From contig JBMOJB010000001.1 in the NCBI GenBank assembly GCA_049316985.1, forward strand, positions 1 to 64,000: 64,000 nucleotides of DNA, in the 5' to 3' direction. The translations under genes were made by a program, and so were the position numbers. The notes under the pieces are model-generated. The model was not told the DNA's origin. It did no database searches and saw only the letters and a list, made by a program, of their open reading frames with translations. This document shows positions 35,870 through 44,201 of the stretch, piece after piece. This DNA is from CANHEE01 sp049316985. Lineage in GTDB: Bacteria; Bacteroidota; Bacteroidia; Chitinophagales; Saprospiraceae. The stretch's first letter is position 1. Each line of letters starts with the position of its first letter.

Positions 35870-36175
35870 ATGGGAGCACTTTGGGAAGAAAAGGAAGAGA
35901 TTCAGGTCGCTGATGCCGATACTGGAACCGGAAAGCCGGCTTTTCTGGTGGTCCACAATGACGACCACAATACTTTTGAATGGGTAATTGAATGTTTTAC
36001 AACCGTTTTGAATCATACTTTTGATCAATCGGAACAACTCGCACTGATTATTCACACCAAAGGAAGAGCTACTGTCAAAACTGCCACGCTTAAAACCTTG
36101 AGACCTTTAAGAATTGCCTTGGTAGAAAGAGGCCTGTCGGCAGTGATCGAAGGCGGATCTGAAGATGAAGAATAA
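35870..36175 (+). CDS. clpS: ATP-dependent Clp protease adaptor ClpS
   Basis: Delivers N-degron substrates to ClpAP-type proteases in the cytoplasm. The start at 35870 gives 101 residues beginning MGALWEEKEE, close to the family length. An ATG at 35771 lies upstream of the promoter and is rejected. Core: LVVHNDDHNTFEWVIECFTT (the NDD and following helix that bind the N-terminal residue) and EQLALIIHTKGRATVKTAT. Acidic tail SEDEE. A tRNA-Ala gene follows on the same strand 6 bases after the stop. Confidence 0.94.
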   Translation: MGALWEEKEEIQVADADTGTGKPAFLVVHNDDHNTFEWVIECFTTVLNHTFDQSEQLALIIHTKGRATVKTATLKTLRPLRIALVERGLSAVIEGGSEDEE

Positions 36176-36181
36176 TATAAT

Positions 36182-36255
36182 GGGGGCTTAGCTCATCTGG
36201 CTAGAGCGTAACGCTGGCAGCGTTAAGGTGACCGGTTCGAGTCCGGTAGCCTCCA
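36182..36255 (+). tRNA. tRNA-Ala (GGC)
   Basis: 74 nucleotides, CCA not encoded. Acceptor stem GGGGGCT pairs with AGCCTCC (one G-U). Anticodon arm TAACG-CTGGCAG-CGTTA, anticodon GGC at 36216-36218. T-arm CCGGTTCGAGTCCGG. It lies immediately after clpS and may be co-transcribed. Confidence 0.96.
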
Positions 36256-36257
36256 CA

Positions 36258-36320
36258 ATTCAATTGAAAATTGAAAATTGAAAATGAACTTACACTTTTC
36301 AATTTTCCATTTTCAATTAA
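36258..36320. repeat. Inverted array of TTGAAAA/TTTTCAA units
   Basis: Three TTGAAAAT-type units (36262-36284) face TTTTCAATTTTCCATTTTCAA (36296-36317), so the spacer can form a long imperfect stem. It sits between tRNA-Ala and a convergent gene and may act as a bidirectional terminator. Confidence 0.55.
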
Positions 36321-37290
36321 CCAAAACGTACCGTTTCCTTCCAATTATCCCCATTGGGATTGCCTTTTCTTTTTGAATCAGTATAAACATATCATGGGCG
36401 AGGCTTCCGGTGCAAGCTAACAGGTGCAGGCATTTTGTTCGGTCGAAATCGTCAGGGAGTGCAAGGGCTTCGTTTTGTAGATCGATTAGGAAGTATTTGT
36501 TGTCGGTTACTACTGGACGAACCTGCGATATTGCAAATGGGTGGTCTTCCAGCCAAGGATATGCACTTCTGTGGAGGGACATTTTTTCGAGGATTTCTTC
36601 AAAATTGGTGTGCATTACTATTCCCTCAGGTGAGTATGGAATTTCAATATTCATATTTCGAACAAAAGCCCTTAATGGCATATTGGACGGTACAAATACT
36701 AGCTCCATCGCAAATGTCGATGCTGGAACTAGTTTGGTTTCTATGGTTGCATTTCTGAAGGCGAAATTGATAATCAAAGCAAATCGCCCACTCTGTAAGC
36801 CGTAGAACCAGTTGCGTTGAACGGTAATGTCTTCGATCATTTCAGTGATACGGAAGATCTGCAACCAGTTGTCACTTAAAACCTCAGCCTCTGGATTCTC
36901 CAACACTTCTTTTTGATTAACATTCCAGCCCACCAGGTATTTAATATCGTTCTGGCTTTTTGAGTCAAGGGATTCGAGCTGCTTAATACCTTCCAGCAAC
37001 AAGAACATTTTAGAAATCGTGTGTACACTTTCTTCTTGCCAGGAGTTATTTTTCTGAATTTGGAATTCTTTGAGTTCTCGAATCAAATTTCCAAGTCCGG
37101 GAGCCTGAGCATCCACCATTTTTGAACGCATATTTTCGAAATAGTCGGCATCTTTTTGCTGCAAAGTCAGCAGACCGGAATTAACAAGGTCTTTGAGCCA
37201 AACTTCCATTTCAGCTGCACCATTTTGCACTTTAAACAACCTCTCCTGATTGCGCTTCATGCGCTCCATTACTTTTTTATCTTCTGACAT
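36313..37290 (-). CDS. Uncharacterised cytoplasmic protein
   Basis: 325 residues, no signal peptide or membrane segment. The first 45 residues are charged and helical (SEDKKVMERMKRNQERLFKV) and may form a coiled coil. The rest appears globular with mixed alpha/beta content: WFYGLQSGRFALIINFAF, LPLRAFVRNMNIEIPY-like and FFLIDLQNEALALPDDFDR-like stretches. I do not recognise a family. It is monocistronic, convergent to tRNA-Ala, and divergent from the THUMP methyltransferase. A link to YehP/MoxR-type operons was considered but cannot be shown from sequence. Confidence 0.65.
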   Translation of the reverse strand: MSEDKKVMERMKRNQERLFKVQNGAAEMEVWLKDLVNSGLLTLQQKDADYFENMRSKMVDAQAPGLGNLIRELKEFQIQKNNSWQEESVHTISKMFLLLEGIKQLESLDSKSQNDIKYLVGWNVNQKEVLENPEAEVLSDNWLQIFRITEMIEDITVQRNWFYGLQSGRFALIINFAFRNATIETKLVPASTFAMELVFVPSNMPLRAFVRNMNIEIPYSPEGIVMHTNFEEILEKMSLHRSAYPWLEDHPFAISQVRPVVTDNKYFLIDLQNEALALPDDFDRTKCLHLLACTGSLAHDMFILIQKEKAIPMGIIGRKRYVLVN

Positions 37291-37462
37291 AGTCTTTCAA
37301 CTGAACCGATAACATCCGGATTAGAAGTGGTAAAGGTAAAAATCTTGTCTATGGATGTTTTTATATTTTTTTACTTTTTTATTTATTATAACATTTACTT
37401 ATAGTTTAATTTAAAAATTAAATAAAAACACATAGAAGCATCCTTAAGTACGTTGACTTTAG

Positions 37463-37470
37463 TACTTTTG
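37463..37470 (+). promoter_or_regulatory. Putative -7 box for the THUMP methyltransferase gene
   Basis: TACTTTTG about 20 bases before the start codon. No good -33 TTTG is present at the usual distance. Confidence 0.4.
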
Positions 37471-37492
37471 CGAAACACACGATCAAGTATTT

Positions 37493-38611
37493 ATGAGGTT
37501 ACTGGCACAGACGTTATTTGGATTGGAATCGGTTTTGGCTGCAGAGTTGAAAGCACTAGGCGCTTCGCAAATACAATTGTCCACAGGTGAAATTGAATTT
37601 GAAGGTGACAAGCGAATGCTTTATCGTTCCAATCTTGAATTGAGGACTGCTATCCGAATTTTATATCCGATTGCCACTTTTCGTGCACAAGCGGATCAGC
37701 ATTTGTATGAAGGTATTCGTCAAATAGACTGGGCTCGATACTTGGATGAAGAAGGGTCATTTGCGGTTGATGCGGTATGCAATTCGGAATATTTTGTCAA
37801 AAATTCGAGCGCTGCATTGCGCTGCAGAGATGCCGTAACAGATTTGTTCGAAGAGCGTTACGGCGTAAAACCGGGAATTGACACCAAGCAACCTTCGATC
37901 CGAATTAATCTTTCAATTGTGGGCGATCAGGTTCGTGTTGCATTGGATAGTTCCAGTGACCCGCTTAATATCAGGGGCTACGAGCACCAGGCATTGGATG
38001 CGTCTTTGCATGAAGTGTTGGCCGCCGGCATGATTCTGCTCAGTGGCTGGCAAGGTGAACGCGATTTTGTAGATCCGATGTGTGGTTCTGGTACTTTGCT
38101 GATCGAAGCAGCAATGATTGCCTATCGTATTCCACCGATGATGCACAGAGAATATTTTGGTTTTAAGAAATGGTCAAATTTTGATAAAGCCCTATGGGAA
38201 CAAGTGCAACAAGAAGCCAAGAAAAATATTAAGAAACAAATTGATTGCGAAATCAGTGGATTTGACAGTGCTTTTCAGGCACTCCGCGTCAGTGAAAGGA
38301 ATTTACAATCGGCAGGTCTTCAAGGGAAAATAGCAGTGGAACGCCTTTCCATCGAAAAGCAAAAATTGAAAACGAAGCCTGCAACCATTATAACAAGTCC
38401 GCCCGGAGGAGAAGGTGTCGATGCGGAAGATCTGCGCGAATTGTTCAAACAACTGGGTGATATGCTGCGCAAAAAATGCAAAGGCTCAGAAGCCTGGATA
38501 ATTACCGGGATGGACGAAGATTTGAAGTCAACAAGTTTGAAAATTTCCTCCCAAATCACATTGAACAATGGCTACGCAGATTGTAAATTTGTACAATTCG
38601 AACAATTATAA
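37493..38611 (+). CDS. THUMP-domain RNA methyltransferase (RlmL N-terminal half type)
   Basis: 372 residues. The N-terminal THUMP region (about 1-160) begins LLAQTLFGLESVLAAELKAL. The Rossmann methyltransferase half carries DPMCGSGTLLIEAAMIAYRI (D194-G200, SAM site). The catalytic loop, normally NPPY, reads TSPPGGEG with Thr301, Ser302, Pro303, Pro304, Gly305. The two prolines are kept but the Asn and Tyr are not. Relatives methylate G2445 of 23S rRNA (E. coli RlmL) or related guanines. The altered loop makes activity or specificity uncertain. The small membrane-protein gene follows after 21 bases. Confidence 0.88.
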   Translation: MRLLAQTLFGLESVLAAELKALGASQIQLSTGEIEFEGDKRMLYRSNLELRTAIRILYPIATFRAQADQHLYEGIRQIDWARYLDEEGSFAVDAVCNSEYFVKNSSAALRCRDAVTDLFEERYGVKPGIDTKQPSIRINLSIVGDQVRVALDSSSDPLNIRGYEHQALDASLHEVLAAGMILLSGWQGERDFVDPMCGSGTLLIEAAMIAYRIPPMMHREYFGFKKWSNFDKALWEQVQQEAKKNIKKQIDCEISGFDSAFQALRVSERNLQSAGLQGKIAVERLSIEKQKLKTKPATIITSPPGGEGVDAEDLRELFKQLGDMLRKKCKGSEAWIITGMDEDLKSTSLKISSQITLNNGYADCKFVQFEQL

Positions 38612-38632
38612 AACACCTAAAATAATACAATT

Positions 38633-39016
38633 ATGGCTATCGATTTTAAGAAAATATTTAGACGACTGGTATTGACCTTGATTATTACCGCGGTCCTTTT
38701 TGCAATTCTAGGCACCTATTTATTGGTTGGCTGTCTAAGTGAAGGTGAAAGAGCTGGGCAGGTGATTAAATTCAGCAACAAAGGTTATGTTTTTAAAACC
38801 TGGGAGGGTGAACTTGTACAGCGCAATTTTTCTACTCAAGCGGATACCTGGACTTTTTCTGTTAAAGATGAGGCTACTGTTCATCAGATTAATGATGCCA
38901 TGGCCAAAGGAGATCGTGTAACGCTGCATTATTGTCAGAAGTACTATACCTTTTTCTGGCAAGGCGATACGGACTATTTTATCGACAAAGTAACTGTCGT
39001 GCCGGAACAAAGGTAA
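38633..39016 (+). CDS. Conserved small membrane-anchored protein
   Basis: 127 residues with one N-terminal membrane helix (RLVLTLIITAVLFAILGTYLL) and a periplasmic domain starting SEGERAGQVIKFSNKGYVFK, then TWEGELVQRNFSTQ and WTFSV. Similar proteins are widespread in Bacteroidota and, as I recall, are often mislabelled 6-phosphogluconate dehydrogenase; nothing here supports that name. The fold looks like a small beta-barrel. Function unknown. A terminator follows. Confidence 0.8.
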   Translation: MAIDFKKIFRRLVLTLIITAVLFAILGTYLLVGCLSEGERAGQVIKFSNKGYVFKTWEGELVQRNFSTQADTWTFSVKDEATVHQINDAMAKGDRVTLHYCQKYYTFFWQGDTDYFIDKVTVVPEQR

Positions 39017-39032
39017 ATTTGTATAATATTTG

Positions 39033-39071
39033 AAGCTCATTGTTCCACAAGCGCAATGAGCTTATTTTTTC
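39033..39071 (+). terminator. Rho-independent terminator
   Basis: Stem AAGCTCATTG / CAATGAGCTT followed by ATTTTTTC, 26 bases before dprA. Confidence 0.75.
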
Positions 39072-39096
39072 TTGAAAAACAACTTCCCTTCATGCC

Positions 39097-40197
39097 ATGG
39101 AGCCCGATTTAATCTACAAAATTGCATTAATAAAAATACCGGGAATCGGTGCAGTAACCGCTCGGAATTTAATAAGTTATTGCGGCGGAATTAGAGAGGT
39201 TTTTACTGCCAGAAAGAAGGAATTACTCAGAATTCCAGGAATTGGTACACAAACCGCTGATCTGATTCTCAAGCAAACCGTTCTCCCTGAAGCGGAGCGA
39301 GAACTTGGTTTTCTTCAGCAAAATGGAATCAAGGCTTTGTTTTATACCGACAAAGAATTTCCACAGCGCCTCCGCCAGCAACACGATTGTCCTTTTCTGC
39401 TTTTCTCAAAAGGGGAGGCAAATTTAAATCATCCTCGCATAGTGGGAATTATTGGAACCAGAGAGGCAACTTCTGCAGGAAAGGCGATTTGTGAAGAGCT
39501 GATTGACGGCCTTATACCGTATCGTGTGCATACCATTAGCGGCCTCGCATATGGAATCGATGTTATTGCTCATCGCAAGAGTATTTCGGCCGGCATACCA
39601 ACAATCGGTGTGATGGGGAATGGCATGAACAAATTATATCCTTCAGATCACCTGTCTGTAGCGCAGAAAATGGCTGAAAACGGCGCTATTATTACAGAGT
39701 ATTGTGCCGATACCATGGCCAAAGCGGAACATTTTCCGATGAGAAACAGAATCGTTGCAGCAATGTGCGATGCATTGATTGTTGTGGAAACAGCCAGAAA
39801 AGGGGGATCAATGATTACTGCAGAACTTGCATTTGGTTACAATAAAGATGTTTTCGCAGTTCCGGGTCGACCAAAGGATAAATATGCAGAGGGATGTAAT
39901 CATTTAATTAAAACAGAAAAGGCAAGACTGATAGAAAATGCGTCGGATTTGGCTTATTACATGAGATGGGATGAAATGGACGCGGGAAAAGTGATTCAGC
40001 AAAAACTTTTTATTGATTTTGGACCGGAAGAAAAAATGTTAATCGATATCATTCGGACGCGTGAAACCATAGCCATCGATGAGCTTTCCTACCGCAGTCA
40101 GGTTCCTCCCAGTGAACTCGCAGCCATTCTGCTTTCACTCGAATGTAAAGGTGCAATTTGTGCACTGCCAGGTAAAAGATTTACTGCTGTTCATTAA
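39097..40197 (+). CDS. dprA: DNA-processing protein DprA
   Basis: Loads RecA on incoming single-stranded DNA during natural transformation. 366 residues: N-terminal helix-hairpin-helix pair (LIKIPGIGAVTARNLI-like; LRIPGIGTQTADLIL), Rossmann-type core with VGIIGTREATSAGKAICEEL, TISGLAYGIDVIAHRKS, GNGMNKLYPSDH, FPMRNRIVAAMCDALIVVET and KGGSMITAELAFGYNKDVFA, and a C-terminal winged helix (about 300-366, TIAIDELSYRSQVPPSELAA). All three domains are complete. No other competence gene is in the window. Confidence 0.97.
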   Translation: MEPDLIYKIALIKIPGIGAVTARNLISYCGGIREVFTARKKELLRIPGIGTQTADLILKQTVLPEAERELGFLQQNGIKALFYTDKEFPQRLRQQHDCPFLLFSKGEANLNHPRIVGIIGTREATSAGKAICEELIDGLIPYRVHTISGLAYGIDVIAHRKSISAGIPTIGVMGNGMNKLYPSDHLSVAQKMAENGAIITEYCADTMAKAEHFPMRNRIVAAMCDALIVVETARKGGSMITAELAFGYNKDVFAVPGRPKDKYAEGCNHLIKTEKARLIENASDLAYYMRWDEMDAGKVIQQKLFIDFGPEEKMLIDIIRTRETIAIDELSYRSQVPPSELAAILLSLECKGAICALPGKRFTAVH

Positions 40198-40365
40198 ATT
40201 TATATAAAAATTATAAATACTTAACATATTGTAAACTATTGGAACGTATTTTGCGTTATATTCTTGAACGTGAATAAATTGAGGCAAAAAAACTACTCAA
40301 TGGAATGAGAACTTATTTTTCATTATATTCAAATTCAGCCCAACGCTCTAAACTTAAGAAACTAT

Positions 40366-41040
40366 ATGTACCTCGTCAAAACCCCAAGCTTCATCAGAGG
40401 ATTATTTCCAAATTTTACCTGGCAGGTGCCAACGGAGGAAAAAATCATTTTTCTTACTTTCGATGATGGTCCGATACCCGAAGTAACACCTTGGGTATTG
40501 GAGCAATTGAAAAAATACAACGCGCAGGCAACCTTTTTCTGTGTAGGTGAGAATGTCGAAAAACATGCCGATATTTTTCAGCAGGTTTTAGATAGCGGTC
40601 ACGCAGTTGGCAACCACACTTTCAATCATTTGAATGGTTGGGATGTTGAAAATATGCAGTATTTTCACAACATCAGACACTGCGCGAGATTGGTGAAAAC
40701 CGGATTGTTCAGGCCTCCATATGGCAGAATAACGCCAAAGCAAGTTCAATTCGTGCAACGTCACTACAAGATTGTGATGTGGGATGTCTTAAGTGGTGAC
40801 TTTGATCAGGACATCTCGAAAGAACAATGCCTTGCCAATGTTACCGAAAATGCAGGCCCGGGTTCAATTGTAGTTTTTCATGACAGTAAAAAAGCGGTGG
40901 AAAATCTTTACTACGCTTTACCAAGGACATTGGAATATTTTTCTGCTCAAGGTTATCGTTTCAAAGCGCTAAGCAGAGGATTGCAAGAATTGAGTCCTGC
41001 CGCTCAAACACTTGCAGGTCTTGATGTTCAGATGGCATAA
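40366..41040 (+). CDS. Polysaccharide deacetylase (NodB family)
   Basis: 224 residues, no clear signal peptide. NodB motifs are all present: TFDDGP with Asp33 and Asp34 (metal and base), HTFNH with His84 and His88 (metal), RPPYGR, WDVLSGDFDQD, and VVFHDSKKA near the end. This is the CE4 zinc-dependent family that removes acetyl groups from chitin-like, peptidoglycan or polysaccharide N-acetylhexosamines. Without an export signal it may act on cytoplasmic intermediates, or export may be atypical. A terminator ends the transcript. Confidence 0.93.
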   Translation: MYLVKTPSFIRGLFPNFTWQVPTEEKIIFLTFDDGPIPEVTPWVLEQLKKYNAQATFFCVGENVEKHADIFQQVLDSGHAVGNHTFNHLNGWDVENMQYFHNIRHCARLVKTGLFRPPYGRITPKQVQFVQRHYKIVMWDVLSGDFDQDISKEQCLANVTENAGPGSIVVFHDSKKAVENLYYALPRTLEYFSAQGYRFKALSRGLQELSPAAQTLAGLDVQMA

Positions 41041-41042
41041 TT

Positions 41043-41074
41043 AATTACGAATTACGAATTACGAATTACGAATT
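41043..41074. repeat. AATTACG heptamer array
   Basis: Four head-to-tail AATTACG units (41043-41070) plus AATT, starting two bases after the stop of the polysaccharide deacetylase gene. The same heptamer array recurs at 48506 and 53281. Confidence 0.8.
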
Positions 41075-41096
41075 TTAATATTATAAGAAATATGTA

Positions 41097-41138
41097 AATA
41101 AGGACAGTTGTCGATTGATAGCTGTCCTTATTTTTTTA
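41097..41138 (+). terminator. Rho-independent terminator
   Basis: Stem AATAAGGACAG (41097-41107) / CTGTCCTTATT followed by T-rich sequence. Confidence 0.7.
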
Positions 41139-41218
41139 TTGAAAACAACGTCCTCCACCTTGTTTCAAGATACCAAACGCGCTTTAGCGAAACAAACGTG
41201 CTTTAGTACATCAAACCT

Positions 41219-41248
41219 TGTCAATTTTCAATTGTCAATTGTCAATTA
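41219..41248. repeat. TCAATT(TT/GT) array
   Basis: Four TCAATT units (TTTTCAATTGTCAATTG core) in the spacer before the WG-repeat gene. The direct repeat AAACGYGCTTTAG at 41175 and 41194 precedes it. It forms a composite spacer with the AATTACG array upstream. Confidence 0.55.
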
Positions 41249-41287
41249 TTTCGTACCTTGTGGCTGTATTAAATATCCTGAAAATAT

Positions 41288-42313
41288 ATGGGAAAACCGC
41301 TTTTCAAAATTAGAGAAAACGGCAAGTATGGCTTTATTAATGACGAAGGTGAAGTGGTCATCGAAGCACAATATTTTGAAGCAGAAGATTTTTACAACGG
41401 TTTTTCTCGTGTAAAATTCAATGACAAACTGGTTCCTCTTGATAGTATGGGAAGGTTGTTGCTCAAGCACCTGTTCAACCACGTTTCATTGTTTGAAGAA
41501 CACCTGGCTTGTGCGAAGTTAGTGAGTCTTTGGGGTTATATTGACGAGCGCGGTACGTTAGTTATCGATGTTCAGTTCGAAGATGCAAAGGATTTTTCTG
41601 AAAATTTGGCTGCTGTTAGAACAGCCGGAAGGTATGGATATATTAATAAAGAGGCCGATTTTATTATCAAACCCCAGTACGATACCGCGGGACTTTTTAA
41701 AAATCAATTGGCACCTGTCAGTATTAATCAAAAATATGGCTATGTGGATAAAAACGGTGTGTTGGTAATCAAGCCCCAGTTTGATTCGGCAATTTCATTT
41801 CAAGGCGATGTTGCGGTAATCTCTGCAGCTAATGTCTGGGGTCTGATTGACAAAGATGGGAAAATGTTGCTGGAACCACAGTTTGATCTGGTGAAAAATG
41901 TGTCTGAAGGTGAATTCAATGATGGAATGGCTATCGTTTCGAAAAACAGAAAATTTGGTTTTATAAATCATTACGGACAGATTGTTGTTGAACCTGTCTA
42001 CGATCAGGCCGGTGATTATGGCAATGGCCTTGCTTTGGTCGAACTTGAAGGTAATTTCGGATACGTAAATACTAATGGAGAATTGGTCATTAGGCATAAA
42101 TTTGAAGATGCCGGAATGTTTTCGAATGGACTCGCTCAAGTTAAAGTTAAAAACAAGTGGGGCTACATCAATCAGACAGGTCAAATCTGCATTGAACCTA
42201 CTTTTGATGCTGTTTTGCCATTTAAATATGGTCTCGCATGGACGATTAGTCAGGGTCGGTGGTCATATATAAATGCAAGCGGAGAAATCATTTGGAGGGA
42301 ACCTGAAAGTTAA
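41288..42313 (+). CDS. WG-repeat protein
   Basis: 341 residues, no signal peptide, made almost wholly of about ten WG (KWG) repeats of roughly 33 residues: FKIRENGKYGFINDEGEVVI, LVSLWGYIDERGTLVIDVQF, AVRTAGRYGYINKEADFIIK, ISAANVWGLIDKDGKMLLEP, VKVKNKWGYINQTGQICIEP. Each repeat forms a beta-hairpin-like unit in a solenoid or propeller that usually mediates binding. Partner unknown. The lipoprotein gene starts 15 bases after its stop, so the pair is probably co-transcribed. Confidence 0.9.
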   Translation: MGKPLFKIRENGKYGFINDEGEVVIEAQYFEAEDFYNGFSRVKFNDKLVPLDSMGRLLLKHLFNHVSLFEEHLACAKLVSLWGYIDERGTLVIDVQFEDAKDFSENLAAVRTAGRYGYINKEADFIIKPQYDTAGLFKNQLAPVSINQKYGYVDKNGVLVIKPQFDSAISFQGDVAVISAANVWGLIDKDGKMLLEPQFDLVKNVSEGEFNDGMAIVSKNRKFGFINHYGQIVVEPVYDQAGDYGNGLALVELEGNFGYVNTNGELVIRHKFEDAGMFSNGLAQVKVKNKWGYINQTGQICIEPTFDAVLPFKYGLAWTISQGRWSYINASGEIIWREPES

Positions 42314-42328
42314 AATCATTAGCAGGAA

Positions 42329-42778
42329 ATGAAATCAATCAAAATAGTAGTCTTAATTTTACAGGTTTTGATACTTGCCTGTAATTCGAAAAAAGCAGCG
42401 GAAAGCGATAAAAGTCCCGAAGCTGTGGTGAGAGAATGGCAGCACTATATCGATAATAATGAGTTTCAAAAGGCCATGACTTTGAGTAGTGATGTAACCA
42501 AACATTGGTTGGAAAACGTCGGAGGTTCTTTTGAAGGTGATTCTAACCGCGTGGAAACAAAATTTATTAGTCTTTCATGTAAAGAGGCAGGGGAAACTGC
42601 ACTATGTAAATGCCGGATTCAGCAGGAAGAGACTGACGAAGCATATGAAGATATTTTCAAGTTGGTCAAGATTAATGGTCAATGGTTGGTGGATAGTGAT
42701 GATTTTGATCATGAAAGTGAAGGTGAAATGCTGGAAAATAGTGGTTTGCCAAACAAAACAGAACCAATAAAAGAGTAA
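42329..42778 (+). CDS. DUF4878-like lipoprotein
   Basis: 149 residues with a lipoprotein signal (MKSIKIVVLILQVLILAC, lipobox LILAC, Cys18). The mature part AESDKSPEAVVREWQHYIDN and QKAMTLSSDVTKHWLEN, ending in VKINGQWLVD, follows the pattern of small NTF2-like DUF4878 proteins. Two further Cys pairs (SCKEAGETALCKC) are unusual for the family. Probably anchored in the inner leaflet of a membrane facing the periplasm. Function unknown. Confidence 0.75.
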   Translation: MKSIKIVVLILQVLILACNSKKAAESDKSPEAVVREWQHYIDNNEFQKAMTLSSDVTKHWLENVGGSFEGDSNRVETKFISLSCKEAGETALCKCRIQQEETDEAYEDIFKLVKINGQWLVDSDDFDHESEGEMLENSGLPNKTEPIKE

Positions 42779-42812
42779 TTAAAGTAAAAAATCAAAAAAA
42801 AGTAAAAAAAGT

Positions 42813-42843
42813 TTTGATTTTTCGTAGCATTGACATACCTTTG
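42813..42843 (+). promoter_or_regulatory. rplS promoter
   Basis: TTTG (42813-42816), exactly 19 bases, TACCTTTG (42836-42843). A textbook Bacteroidota housekeeping promoter, 54 bases before the start codon. Confidence 0.85.
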
Positions 42844-42897
42844 CGCCCTAATTAGTAAAAAGTAACGGAATTTATAAAATTTAATGTTTATATAGAA

Positions 42898-43248
42898 ATG
42901 GATGCTATTCAGTTTGTACAACAAGAAATGTTGACTAAACCCAATTTTCCAGCTTTCAAAGCAGGAGATAATGTTGTTGTAAATTATAAAATTACTGAGG
43001 GAGATAAAACTCGTATTCAGGCCTTCAGAGGTGATGTTATCCAAATCGCAGGTCATGGTTTAGGCAAGACTTTTACAGTGCGCAAAATTTCAAATAGTGT
43101 TGGTGTAGAGCGTATCTTTCCAATGGCTTCTCCTAACATTGATAGCATTGAAGTGACGAAACATGGTAAAGTTCGCCGTGCTCGTTTGTTCTATCTTCGT
43201 GCACTTGTAGGTAAGAAAGCGAGAATCAAGGAATTAAAAACCAGATAA
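42898..43248 (+). CDS. rplS: 50S ribosomal protein L19
   Basis: Large-subunit protein at the 30S-50S interface. 116 residues: MDAIQFVQQEMLTKPNFPAF, KAGDNVVVNYKITEGDKTRIQAF, GLGKTFTVRKISNSVGVERI, and VRRARLFYLRALVGKKARIK are all conserved. It is monocistronic: own consensus promoter upstream, strong terminator downstream. In many bacteria it is in an operon with rpsP-rimM-trmD; here it is not. Confidence 0.98.
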   Translation: MDAIQFVQQEMLTKPNFPAFKAGDNVVVNYKITEGDKTRIQAFRGDVIQIAGHGLGKTFTVRKISNSVGVERIFPMASPNIDSIEVTKHGKVRRARLFYLRALVGKKARIKELKTR

Positions 43249-43284
43249 TTTTGCGCTATTATTAGTGCATTATATAATAGGTCG

Positions 43285-43322
43285 GCCCGAATTTTGTTCA
43301 GAAACAAAATTCGGGCTTTTTT
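43285..43322 (+). terminator. rplS terminator
   Basis: Perfect 14-base stem GCCCGAATTTTGTT / AACAAAATTCGGGC, 4-base loop, T-run. Confidence 0.9.
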
Positions 43323-43454
43323 GCGTTGAGCTGAAGCTTAAATATGTTGTGAAAATCACACAAATATGACAAGCTGTGTCAACTAAGTACTTTATTTTTA
43401 CGTTTTCTATGTGAGTGGTACATTTTATCGTCAAAAAACCATTTTCCAATTTAT

Positions 43455-44201
43455 ATGAAAAGAATAGCAATTATATTTATATTGGTCTCACCGTTTATAT
43501 TTAGTCAATGCGGTGACAAGTCAGTCGAGAATGGCTATCTAAAACTAAAATTTATTCCCACTTACAAGGGCAAAGTTGTTTCGATGTATGAATCCGTCAA
43601 TAACAAAGATGGTTTTCCGATGAGATTCAAGCGACTTTCTTTTTTTACACAGGTCCTGGATGGTCAAGCCACTTTGAAAGGCAGTGATGACATTGTAAGT
43701 ATGATAGATTTTTCTAATCTTACTGACAAGGCAAAAGCGGAGTCAGGAGTTAGTGCAGAATTTGCAATGAAACAAGGAGAATATTCCGGTGTCAATCTCG
43801 GCATAGGAATTCCTGCAGGTATCAATAAAAAAGTACCTAGCGATTTTCCATCATCCAGTCCATTGAGTGAGGAGAATAATTATTGGGATTCGTGGAAAAG
43901 TTATATTTTCACCAAGACGGAAGGGGCTTTGGATACCTTAAATAATGGAGTTTATAATTTGCAATTCAGTTATCATACAGGTATTGATGATTTGTATAGG
44001 ACAGTAAACTTGCCCAAAAATATTAAAATTATTGATGGGCAAACAACAGAGCTGATCATCGAGGTGGATATTAATGAGTTATTAGATGGAAAAAGTGGTG
44101 CTATTGATCCAAGAAAAAATCAAAATGCACATAGCCTGAATAATAAGCCGATAGCACTGATTATTTCAAATAATTATCAAACTGCCTTGAAAGTAAAATG
44201 A
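43455..44201 (+). CDS. MbnP-like copper-binding lipoprotein
   Basis: 248 residues. N-terminal signal with a poor lipobox (IFSQC, Cys19). Mature part begins GYLKLKFIPTYKGKVVSMYE, then FPMRFKRLSFFTQVLDGQAT, GEYSGVNLGIGIP, and NNYWDSWKSYIFTKTEG with Trp144 and Trp147, and FSYHTGIDDLYRTV. These blocks match the MbnP family, in which a Trp is oxidised to kynurenine by the partner MbnH peroxidase to bind copper. Whether Trp144 or Trp147 is the equivalent residue cannot be fixed here. The gene overlaps the MbnH-like gene by 4 bases (ATGA), so both are coupled. Confidence 0.78.
   Translation: MKRIAIIFILVSPFIFSQCGDKSVENGYLKLKFIPTYKGKVVSMYESVNNKDGFPMRFKRLSFFTQVLDGQATLKGSDDIVSMIDFSNLTDKAKAESGVSAEFAMKQGEYSGVNLGIGIPAGINKKVPSDFPSSSPLSEENNYWDSWKSYIFTKTEGALDTLNNGVYNLQFSYHTGIDDLYRTVNLPKNIKIIDGQTTELIIEVDINELLDGKSGAIDPRKNQNAHSLNNKPIALIISNNYQTALKVK

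Noticed and set aside
38633..39016. 6-phosphogluconate dehydrogenase
   Set aside because: 127 residues, membrane-anchored, no NADP-binding or substrate motifs; a common database mislabel.
41043..41074. CRISPR-like array
   Set aside because: Seven-base units without spacers; no cas genes in the window.
42329..42778. Part of a WG-repeat toxin/immunity pair
   Set aside because: The lipoprotein fits DUF4878-like proteins and nothing toxin-like is adjacent.
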